Shown here piece after piece: positions 1-12,000 of a stretch of 64,000 nucleotides of DNA. The position numbers and the translations under genes were made by a program. The DNA comes from Paracyclopina nana (Eukaryota; Arthropoda; Copepoda; Cyclopoida; Cyclopettidae), in the NCBI GenBank assembly GCA_019096065.1, contig JAGUCH010000009.1:320001-384000 (forward strand), in the 5' to 3' direction. The first letter of the stretch is position 1. Every line of letters begins with the position of its first letter. The notes under the pieces were generated by a model, which saw only the letters and a program-made list of their open reading frames with translations, made no database searches and had not been told where the DNA came from.

Positions 1-3000
1 AGGTGAAAGTAACCCCGGAAGCCCCGATGCAGCTGTCTAGCTATGCCCCTGGCCGCGTTTCTCGAGCCTCCGGAAGCCTCAAGGCTGGCACCCGAAGCCG
101 CCTGACGACCCATCAAGAGGGGATGATTCGGGGATACGTGGCTGTTCGCACCCATGGGAACCCCGACGTTGCTTGAATCGGACACTCCCAAGCCTCCAAT
201 CATGTCGGACCAGAGGGGGAGATGGATGGCGCGCATGCGGTCCTCGAGGTTGCTGTGGAGGCCATTGTGCCCACCCTCGTCAGGGTAGTGAAACATGACC
301 TCCATGTCGTCGTCCGCGGTGTCCCCAAGGGGGAACCTGTAGATGGCGTCCTCCAATTCTTGGAACTGATCATTGTACGGTGATCCACCCTCATCATCCT
401 CATCATCCTCGTCTATAAGCAAACAATTATTTAAACATGGTTTTCTTTCTGTTGTCAAAAGGGTGGGACTTGTTTTTGGAGCAGACTCCTGCTGGGCTCG
501 CATCATTTTGTCCGACACATTTCATCATGTTGTAAAATGTCCGACACATTTGGCATAGTTGTAACATGACCGACACATTTTGGGTGTACATTTTCTAACA
601 TACACATTAAACATTAAAGTTGCAAGACTGAAATGGCTTTGAAAATTGATAAATTCTTAAAATAAAAGGTAAAAATGAAGCTCTCATAAGCCCGTTTCCA
701 ACTTTTACCAATTTTCTTAGCTTTTCCCATTCCAGAACAGACAGCCATAGCATGGTCATCATGGTTGCTAGAAAATAGTTTTTCCACAATTCATTGCAAG
801 TAATGGCCAAATTCCCTTAGAAACTATCTATTTTTATTGAATCCACACTAGATGAACTCGACAAGACCTGTCGGACATTTAACATTCTATTTGTCGGACA
901 TTCTACAACTATGAAAAATCTGTCGGGCAAAAAACGCAGTAGATGTCGGACAACTTGATTTTCGGACAAAAAAAGTTCCCGAATTAGAAGTTTCGAAAAA
1001 AAAAATCACGTGAGACTTGAATCAAAATTATTTTTTGAAAAGCCAATTCAAAATTCAGCTGTGCAGTGGAATTGTCTGCGAGTCAGTCTCAACTTTCTAA
1101 TTTAGCCCAAAAATCTTGGAAAATTGTGGATATTGGAAAATAAACCAACTTACCGTCTTCGTCGTCATCTTCGCCTTCATCGTCCTCGTCTTCATCTTCC
1201 TCCTCTTCCTCACCTTCCACTTCCATGCCATCCTCATTTTCGTCATTGCCGCCAGCAAAGTGACTCGACTCGCTCTCCTCGTCGTCGTCATCTTCATCCT
1301 GGCTCATTTGTTGGGCCTCAATTTGAGACTCATCCTGAGTAATCATCTGGAAAAATGTAAACTTTTAGCGAAGGACAATGTCTTTATTGTTGTTAGTATT
1401 ACAAAAAAATTCTTCTAAAAGGTGAAGCGAGAAAAACTGGTATTTTACGGGCTAAAAGTGAAAAAGGCAAAGATGGGACTCGAACCCAGGACTGCTTGCA
1501 CGAGAGCTAAAAGCCTAATAAGTGTACCATCGAAGCTTTGTTTTTTGCAATTGAAAGCGCCCGCTCAAATCACCCAAGGCTGTGATAGTCTTGGACGTCT
1601 AATAAGTTTTTGTTAGATAGATGTCCAAGACGGGGAAAAGCTGCTTTGATGATTCGAGCGGAGCTTTTAAAGGGAATTTTGCATGCACGCTGGGGTACTA
1701 TGGCCGGAAAATGAAAGGAAAAATAATGAGAAAATTACTTGAGAGTCATGGTGAGTGTCTTCCAAGGTGGAATCGAGGGCTGAGCCAATGTGCTGTTCAA
1801 TGGCTTCAGCGATGATCTCGGGAGCGCCTCCATCTCGCTCCAAAAGCTGATCCATCATGTCTTCAAACTCCTCATCATTTCCTTCCTCAACAGTCTGCAA
1901 AATCAAATAGAAAAGCAATTGAAATAGGTGTCCGAGGCCAAGGAGACTAGCAAAGTTCGTTACGTGAAGTTGGCTTTCGGAGTTGGGATCGATGCTCTCA
2001 GCCGCAGTAGAGATGTCATGTTCGGTGGCCTCGGGGTCAGGCTCGACATTTTCATCACCTTGAGCCCGAGTGGCCTCTGAGTTTGTCGTATTGGTGCCAG
2101 CTCCACCTCCTCCCAACCCTTCCGGATTGTTCAATCCGGATTCACTGTTGGCATTGGCACCAGCCTCATGCCCTTCGCTGCCAACCATCTCATTCGCTTT
2201 CGCCTTTCCGCCTCTGCCATTCGCTGTCGCGAGTCCATTCGGTTGGTTGACAATCCTGGAGAGCGTTTCAAGCGGTTTCATCACAGCGTTGACTGTGGCA
2301 GCAACATTGGGACTCGACAAGTCCAGGCTGTGCGTAACCCTGGCCAGATCATTGATGATTCCCTTCTTGAGCATCACCTTCACCATGTTGTTCATGTTGT
2401 ACTGCATCTGGCGGTAGAGGGCCAGCGAGGATTGGGACTGGGACTGCTGCGAAGAGCTGGGACACGACTCAATCATGGTACAAATGAGGCCAGCGAGGGC
2501 CTGGATTTTGGAATGCTTGTCGACACTCTCCTGCAGGCTGAGTGCCCGAGTGAGGGCCCCTTTCACCTCAACAACTAGGGTCGACTGAGCCTCGGGGAAA
2601 TGATTGCACGAGGCCAATGCTGCAACTAGGGTCTTGATGAGACTCGAGCATTCCTTGTCGACATTTTTGCTCACGAGAAGTTCGTCAAGGAGGAACGCCA
2701 ATGCGGAGGTCTCTTCCTTCACCAGGACCGACATGCCAGCTTCGTAGACATGTTCAGCAATGAGGCTGGCACAACTGCCATAGGATTTAACCAGTTCGGC
2801 CAGAAGCCTGCACACAGAGGCCTTGCTCATCAAGGGACGCTTTTTGTTTGCCACCTCCTCATCGGTTTCCGACTTGTCTTCTTTATTCGACGAACTATGC
2901 GCAGAGCTCATTGCTGCTTCAGGGGGGACAGCACCCTCGGGTACGGAAACTTGCAGCTCACTCGAGGACGAGTTTCGGGCAATGACTTGGGTTCGATTGG

Positions 3001-6000
3001 TCCCACTTGATGTCGCTTTCGGTTGTTGCTGTTGCTGTTGGTCAATCTCAACTGCGGTGGTTTTCTTTGCTTCAGGCACTCCCGGTCTCACCAGGAAGTT
3101 GAGCAGGTCACAGATCACTGACCTTGACACTTCGTGCAGCGAATGGGGTGCCATTGCTGATTTGGCAGGCAGCGACTTGAGCAGAAGACGCTTGTCCTCA
3201 TCGATGTCGACCGTCTTCTTCAGAAGATTAAAGTCCACTCGAAGGAATTCTCTGGCCACTTCTGCAAACATCATGGGAGATCTGCAAGCGGCTGGTGCCA
3301 ACATCCGCAAGAGGTAATGCAATTCTTTGGTATTCGAAGCGCTTGTGTTGATTGTGGAGGATCGGATGACTTTGCCCAAAGTCTCGCGAAGGGTCATGGG
3401 ATCTTCCATCACATGTCGAATGAGGAGTGTGGCCAAGGAGGAGAATCCGGAGAATCCGGATGCCTGTGTCAGATCCAGGAGCATTTTGACACCGCCTTTC
3501 TGGGCGAACACAACCGCTTGCTCAAAGTCCTGGGTCAGCCTGAGCAGAAGTCTCAAAATGGCATTGAGTGCATCCGCATCCACGGGCAAACCCATGAGTG
3601 AAACGCAGGAATTCAACAAGTCACTGCACTCTTCTTCGCTTAACTTTTTGAGGCTTGGAAGAAGCGAAGACTTTTTCGCTTCTTCTTCTTTATTCCCTGC
3701 TGGCTGGTTGGAACTATCTTCTTTGGTGGCCTCTTTCATGTCTTCATCTTCAGTGGGTTTCTGGGGCTCCTGGAGGGAAATCATCACTGGCCGTCGGTTG
3801 CCTGTTTCCTCATTGGCCTGAAAGATAATCAAATTATAGAGTGTGAGCCAAAAAAAAAAAAAAATGAAAAACATTAACCTAACGCATTTTCATGAACATT
3901 GAACTGTTCAGTTTTATCTGGATCAGACATCTTTATAGTTATTTATTTCGAGCTGGGGCACGTAAAAAAGTAGGGTCATTAAATAGCTGAGCGAGGATTT
4001 TAAAATAGGAAAACTCGAGTACAGCTTTACTAGCCCGAGCCTGCGAGGGCTGTAATTGTACGAGTGTCTTTCCAATAATAACAATGGTTATCTGGCTTAA
4101 GTTATGGTAAAGTCCTGTACATAGCATGCAATTTTCATGATGTTTCCATAGCTCAGTGGTTAGAGCACTGGAATGTCAATCCAACTGTCTGAGGTTCGAA
4201 TCTTGGTTGATCTCTTTGGAATTTGGATTAGTTCCATGGAATATGAGGGGCATTAAATTACTTAAAATCCCTCAAATTTGATTCCAGGGCCATTAAGTAT
4301 TTAATATCACCCAAATTGCTTAGAAAGAACTGTGATATAAAAGAGCTGAGTCGGATCGGTAAACTGAATTATAACACGAGGAAATCGTATTACAGTATAG
4401 AAAATGCAAATTTGATTTTATAATTGCTTCCTTAAATATTTTTTTATTTATTATTATTGATCATTAGTTGAGTTTCTCATCAATATTACATTAATAGAGC
4501 TCACTCTGTTCAGCTAAAGTTACGGCCAAAATTATGGCATATATTTTTTACTGAGAATAGTAAAAATATAGCTTTTTTGCCAGAAATCACTAATTATCCT
4601 TTATTTAAAAGCCTACAAGAACCAAGCCCTTATTAATTAACAATTAATTACTTGCTAGTAAAATGTGGGACAAGCACAACAGTAGCTAAATCACTTACAT
4701 GGTGCAGCTCCGAAAAATATATTGTGTAATTGCTATAACAATGGATTTTTGTAATAAAACAAAAAATTGGATGTCATTTTAGCTTCAACAAGAAGAGTCC
4801 TACTTATAGATACTGCATTATATTTGTTTTTTGTTTTCAATGTATTTTTATTTGCTAATTTTGGCATGGATTTGACTTTTGACTAGAATTTTACTTTGAT
4901 CAAAAGTTAGCCGTTTGTTTACATTTTTTACTGGCTAATTGTGACTAGAATTTAACTTGGATTCAAATCAGCCGTTTGTTTATTTTTTTGATTGGCAATT
5001 TTTGACTAGGTTAGGTTAGGCTGTTTGTTTATTTTTCTGCTTTTTGCTAGAATTTGACTTTGATTAAAAGTCAGCTATCTGTTTATCTTTTTAGATTGGC
5101 TATATATAAAAAAGTAAATAGTTTTTTAAAAATGGGTAAAAATCCTTATGTCAATAAATTGAAATACATTTCCCAAAATAAAGAAGAAAAAAACATCTTT
5201 TACCTGCATCATGCTTCCAAAATGAATGGAATACTTTCGTCGGCCATTTTGGATTCTCACACTGGACTCTCCAGCCCAAAAAGCCTCATCAATGGTTTTG
5301 TTATTGGGAGATGCGTACGTGCACCATTTTCCATTGGATACATCAAACCACTTCCAAACATGAGCACATATCTGAAATAATCCCAGTCAAAATTGAAAAG
5401 TTACAACTGAGGATGGGAATTTTAAGGCTGCACAGTGGATAAGAATTGAAAACACACAAATTTCCACAGTGGATTATTGAATATCATCCTATTGGATCAC
5501 ATACTTTGACAGATACTTCTATCATGAAAAAAGAAAATTGACCTTTTCTGAAACCAGTTGAAAACAAACAAAGTACAAATTTTAAATATTAAAATTGCAA
5601 AAATTAATGACTTACAGGTTCGAGTTTGGTTCTTCGGTTCATGCCAAGGATGACTTTTTCGTGCAAGTCGATGAACAGCAACAACGGTGTCATCCATTTG
5701 GGCGTCAACAAATTACTATTACTATCCTTGTCTTTCATGGCTTGCAGCACAGCAGGAGCATTGGACAGCAAATCCGTCATGGCTGAAATGATGTCGGTGT
5801 CATCGACAATCTTCGCCGACAAGACTTTGCACTCCTCGAACAGAAGTGTGAAAAGGTGGATGCGAACTGCAGCCTTCGATGCAATTTGGCCATGGATGAA
5901 CGCTTCATCATCATTCGACACTTGCGCGAGCCTATGCACAGCACTGTGCACCTCACTGATGAGACTTCGCAGAATCGACGTCTTGAAGTCTTGTCCGTTA

Positions 6001-9000
6001 CGACTGAAGACGGCCAGCAACAAATCACACACACGATACACAGTATCTGGGAGGGCATCCAGAAGACTCAAGCAACCTGTCAAGGCGTTGGCAGCAAAGT
6101 CATCAATCACTTGCACTCCCAAAGGTTCGTACTCTTCATCCGGAAGGTCTTCCTCATCGGCTTCTGGATCTTCGGGAGGTGGCTTCTTTGCAGCCTCATT
6201 CGCTGAAGAAGCTGCCTCAGCTGCCAAGACATTTTCGCCTAATGACATTGCAATAGCTCTCATGAGGTCATCCTGCTCCCCACCAGGATTCATCCTTGAC
6301 GATGGCCCCGCACCACCTGCGCCCCATGCTGAAGACGATGATCCAGAAGCCCGAAATCTGAGCGAATCCAGAACTGGAACTGACAATGCCGAAGATGATG
6401 GTGCTGCAGCCTCAGCTCCGGAGCTTGATGAGGCTCGTGGCGGTGGGAATGGGTTGGTGAGCAGGTAATCTGTGGCCTGATCAATGCTACTATGGGCCAA
6501 CAGAGCTTCGATGCATCGTTCGCGGGGAAACCCCATGTCCATCAACGTTGCTACATCCGCCTGATTCACAGCAGCCTCCAGTTGCTGTTGCCTCTGAGCA
6601 ACTCGACTTGTGGCTGATGACAACGAGGCTGCTGCTGAGGTGCGTAGTTGTTGTTCGTTCTGCTCATTGAAGTCGTTCAGGGTGACCTCCAAGTTGCCAA
6701 CAATTGGAGCGGGGTTCGCGACATGAGGTAGAAGTATGCCATTTGCAGATGCCACCGCCGAAGAAGTAGATGCAGCAGATGCTGAGGACTTGTCGTTGGC
6801 TGAATTATTGGCCATGATCAACTTCTCGCCTTTGATGATGTGACACAGAATGGTGAGGACCGACTCTGACATGCGAGCACCGTATGTTTTAAGCGGCTTC
6901 TTGCCCCAAATCTTCATGACAGCCTGGAATGCCAGGCGATGCGTCCTGGTGAGGTACTTGAGCGGATCGAAAGGCTTGAAGTTGCCACCGGTGGTCTTTG
7001 TCGCAGTCTTGGGCAGAGTGTGAGGCGACTCAAGGACTGCCTTAGGATTGACCATTTTCTCCAGAAGGACAAGCCATGAATCGAGGAACTCACCGGTGAA
7101 CTCGGGCAAATCTGCATCGAGTCCATCCTCTGGTGGAATGCTGTAGCCAATGGACAATGCCCAATAGAAGGCGTCAAAGAAGGCGTTCTGGCCGCCCGAG
7201 AGGAGAAACTTTTGCAACATCAAATGGTAAGGCATCTTTTTCTCATCGAAAAGCATCGGTGATGTGAACCCAAGTGAACAGATGAAGAATGTCAGTCTGA
7301 ACTTTGGGATGGGTGAAGTAGGCGGAGGCTCCCAATTGAGGCCAGAGGCCAGCAATTTGGTCAGTGCTGAGGCCACTGCACGGGCAGGTGGGCTAGGTGG
7401 AGCAGGTGCAGCGGGCACCGGACCCCTTCGTTGCCGCAATGGGGACCCAACGCATAACTTCACAAGAAGAGCAAAGAGCTCGACAAGAGCTCGTCCAAGC
7501 CTAGATGAGACACTCAACAAGGGCTTGATTTGCTTGATCTGGTGGTGCAAGGCTGAGTTGTTCTTATTAGCATCCTTACTATTGGCCTCCTTGTTCTCAT
7601 CGACATCCATGATGGCGGGATTGACGTCTGGATCAGTGCTCAAGTTCTCCATGGCAACAGTGACGCTGGAGCTGGAATCTCCGGATGTGCCCGAACTTGG
7701 CGAAAAGGTCTCTTCATTTTCAGTCTTTGACGATGATGCGCCTTGCTGATTAGCACTTGTCATAGACGATGGCAACAACTTCTCCATGTCTGCCTTGCCA
7801 AATTCACAGCCAGCTGGGAGAGAATCCTCGCTGCAGAGTGCCAACAGAATGTTGCTCTCCCAGACGAGTGAAGTGTACAGCTTTGACAGGCCCTTGAGCA
7901 CGCTCAAGCCCAACTCAGAGCCCCAATTGCCAACAAGGATGTTGCGAATGTCATTCTGGCCAGTGCGATTGACAGTGACAAACATCTGGATGAAGGCATG
8001 GGCGGCAGACATGTGATGCAACAAGGGCGTGGCTTGTGGATTCGTTGTGGCCACATCACCGTTCAATTGTCCATAAGTGGTTGTCGCATTGACGAGTTCG
8101 CGAAGAAGCACGCTGCCACCCGGAGGTTCGAGGGGAGTGTGCAAGGGCTCTAGATTCTTAAGAACTCCATTCAGGTGTACAAGTCCTTCCTTGAGCACCT
8201 GTGGCTCATGCGCCAAATTCAGGATGGATTTTGAAACCGCTGCCACAGCCTGACAAGCGGCATGAGTCGGAAAGTCAATGGGCAAGTTTGGCAGGCCCAA
8301 AATGCCCATGAGGGGCACAAGGCCTTTTTGCGTCACAAATTCCCGACAATGGTCATCCGTGGCATTGTTTGACAAAATGGCATCAACAAATTTCATCACA
8401 TTGTGGATGTAGTCCACCAAGGGTACGGCCTCTTTCTCCGAGGCTGCCAATGCCGCATTGGAACTAGCACCATCAGCCCCAGTGTTCGCAAGACTTACAG
8501 GTGGACCGACAACAACGCCTCCGTCTTCGCCATCCGGAATGGGCTGCGTTTCCTCTTCGTCATTACCACCATTTGGTTCTTCTTCGTCTTCCTCTTCTTC
8601 ATCAGATGAAGAACTGCCGCCAGCCTCATTGGGAGCATTGCCATTTGCAGCCTCGACATTGGCGCCACCGCTGCCATTCGCGACTTCAGGCTTGCTGTTG
8701 ACCGTAGTCGTTTTCCAGCATACGTACTTGGGATCTCTGCCAAGGGCACAGACTTCTTCGAGAAGTTTGATGATGGCGCCAGTGGCTGCAGTTTTGAGGC
8801 TGGGCTGATGCCTCATCAGCTCATCCATCGCATTGCCCAAGTTGGAGGCGGTGTCACCCATGGGATCAGAGCTTCGCCTTCTTCGCATGGCGGGCAAGTA
8901 GTCTGGGGACAAGAGCACTTTGAAGAGCCTCTCAAAGGGTCGACACTCCACAAACGCATTGAGGCCACGCGTATTGAGGCACAGAGCGCTGAACACGTTG

Positions 9001-12000
9001 GGCAGGGAGCCCAAGACCTCGCGAGTGGCGGGCACATCCTTCACCAACAGAGCATGGAGAACCACATCAGTCAGCCCATTGTCCTGGAACATTGAAAAAT
9101 GGTTATTACCAATATAACCTTAACTGTCAAAAGGAATTTTCGGGTAGTTCCAAGCTTTGCCATATCTTGGATCATGAATTACTTCAAGTCATGAATCCGG
9201 ATCAGACTCTTTTTTTTACCTGAAGTGAGGACAAGAGCGAAGGCTCCTGGAAAACATAAGCGGTGACGACGTCTGTGGCGAGGAGGAACAGCGAAGGTCC
9301 GTAGTACTCGGCGTTGCTGATGATGTGCTTGAGCGATCCGGGCAAGGATCCATCCATGACGTGTCTTATGGAGTCGGACAAGGCCTGGTCCTGAATGGCT
9401 TTCTTCAAGAAATTGAGCATGGACTTGAGCAGAGCGGCCCGCTGAGGAAGACAAGTGAGACCTGTCTTCGCGGCTGAATAGTCGGGCAACGGCTTCAACT
9501 CGGACATTTCATCTTCTTCTTCCTCTTCGACAACTTCTTCTTCCTCGACATTGGGAGTTGCATCCTCAGTGGTGCTGTTTTCCTCCTCCTCCTGCTGCTG
9601 CTGCTGCTGTTGCATGACAGCTGAGGCTTCCTCCTCTGCCAGAGCATCTGCCAAGGAGTCGCGACGAGGAGGACCAACCTGAAATTATTAAAGGTTTACT
9701 TAGACAAATTATTTTGTAAATAAGTTTTTGCCTCCCAAAAGACAGAATAATTGCGTGACATTTTATTAGAGAAACTCAATGTCTCAAATGCTACTAAGGA
9801 ATATTGCTCAATTTTTTACAGACAAATTTTGAATGGGACATAATTTAAGAATCCAAGAAATAGTGCTCAGGAAAATAATGAGCCACGTCGAGCAAAATGT
9901 TACTTTCTTGCACTGCACTGATAGAAATTCGCCACTAGATGGCGCATTGTTTATATAAAGACATTTTAATCACACCCCTCTGCAGCAAACAAAAACGTCT
10001 AAAAATTAAATTTGAAAAAAAGCCGCTTGGCCTGATTAAGTCAAACAAAATAATTTTGAAGAAAATGAAACCTATCAATTGCAATTTTCCTCACTCAAGC
10101 AGAAATAATAAAAATAATAAAAATATTTTGCAATAGTCTCTTACTTCCAATTTAAACTAAATTATTCTGGATAAAATTTGAAAAAAATAATGCGTCGAAT
10201 TCGCGTCTTCAAATCTTTAAGAATTTCAATTTTGTGGGCATGGGTAAAGCGCTAAAACGATAAATAGATAAATCGCAAAATATTCGCACCTATGCGCGAA
10301 TTTTTTCGTTTTATTTACACAGCCCATTTCTTGTTTTCCGTTGGGGCAAAACGCTAAAAAGATTTTTATTTTTAATTACACTGCACTTGAGAAGCATAAT
10401 CTTTAGGACAATTTCTTTTACGTGAACTCATTTTCAATGTTTTTAAGATGGTCCACCGCACGCTTCTAAGGAATTATGCAAATAAATAGGACTAGTTCAA
10501 AGGCTTATAACTGCAGAACCAAAAATATTTCAGCTTAATTCTAATAGTTGGAAAGCTAAAGGTTTATAGCTTTCCAAATTGGAAATGTGTACTATCTTAA
10601 AACTAAATATCAGCATGCTTTGCTAGCTATCATCTCGCTATAATAATTTTCTTTCTTGAGCTTTGATTCGCTTTTTGCTTTTTTAATGAAAAAAGAGCAA
10701 AAACTGGGCATAAAAAGAGTAACGCTCGATGATATAGCAAAGCCTTTTAAGGAAAACCTTCGCAGAATTTTCAATAACCACTCTAGCAGCAGCGAAAGCT
10801 TTTTGAAATTCTTATGGACCATCTTGAGGGGCTACCCCTAGATAGTCACCATGCCAAAGGGTTTTACCCTTGGGCCCCTGGGAGGGGAGATATTGGCCCT
10901 CAAAGTTTTGGGAAATTCTTATGAAGTAAAACTTTGGGCCCCTCTCACGGCCCTATGAAGCAACTTTTATGCACCCATTTTTTGGGTCATTGTTGGGCCC
11001 CCTAAGGGTGTCTTTGGAAATGGGATAAAAGTTGTCCCCCTGCATGCCCACTGTGCTCCAAGGGGCAAAATGCGAATTTTAGGGGTTAACTTTGGAGCAA
11101 AATTGAGGGAACTCCCCCCGGTTGAATTTTGTTCATTTTTTGCACAGAGTCAGTCAAAGATGAGTACTTTCAAATAAAAAAATGGTCCATTTTTGTTTGG
11201 AGCCAGATACTGTCCGTCAAAGTTTTTAAAATTTTCTTTCTTGAGCTTTGATTTGCTTTTTGCTTTATTAATGAAAAAAGAGCAAAAACTGGGCATAAAA
11301 AGAGTAACGCTCGATGATATAGCAAAGTGAGCCTTTTTGAATGGCAAACTAATTTCAATTTAAAGTGTGATAAGAATAATTCAATTTTACCCCAACGAGA
11401 AATTGACCGCCAAAATAAAGCGAATATTTATCGTTTTCTCGATTCTTCTCTTTACCCATGCCGCAATTTCGTAGGTAATGCCAAAGATTTACCTGGATCT
11501 GGAAAGGCTGCTGTTTTCGGCAATGCTCCACTTCGAGCTCGAGCCGGGTGATGAAGCTGTTGAGTCCCTGGTGGCTTTGGAAGCTTTGCATGTCCAAGTT
11601 GGTGATGAGGTCGATGACTCGCACGGCTCGAGTGACGAACGTGATGTGATCGAGCTCCGTGCTTGGCCACTGGATCACCTTGAGCAGGCTCTCCATCATC
11701 CCGCAGGACACGAGAGCCTCGCCTCCGGCCTCGAAGGAGGCCAAATGGTAGAGAAAGCTGAAGAGGGCTGTTGCCAGCGGCTGCGGAAACATCACCAGAG
11801 CATTGGGAGCTGTCATTCCGGATGAGGATTGCGTGGTGTTGGTCAAGGCTGCGATGCAGTTCCGCACCATGACGGGTAGGAATCCGTGATAGCTGGCCGC
11901 TCCGGTCACGTCGATGATGGTGTTCAGCTTGGGGAAGCTCGGGTTTCGATCCAGATGGATGATGGAGGTTAAAGCCTTGAGGGCCGAGGCCTTGATCTCC

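Noticed and set aside
505..960. CRISPR-like array of spaced CCGACACATTT copies
   Set aside because: The repeats are short, inverted between sides, and in an intron of an animal gene.
1895..1963. Coding continuation of HUWE1 exon 5 into exon 6
   Set aside because: It would insert a 23-residue hydrophobic stretch in an acidic conserved region; GT and TTGCAG borders support an intron.
2070..2417. Open frames on the strand opposite HUWE1
   Set aside because: They lie antisense to conserved HUWE1 exons and have no family features; they are shadows of biased codon use.
4142..4214. Possible tRNA-Asp gene
   Set aside because: A and B boxes are good, but the acceptor and T stems do not pair and the element repeats elsewhere with a SINE body.
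5005..5017. GGTTAGGTTAGG, like the arthropod telomere repeat
   Set aside because: Only two units inside a degraded tandem repeat unit; too short to call telomeric.
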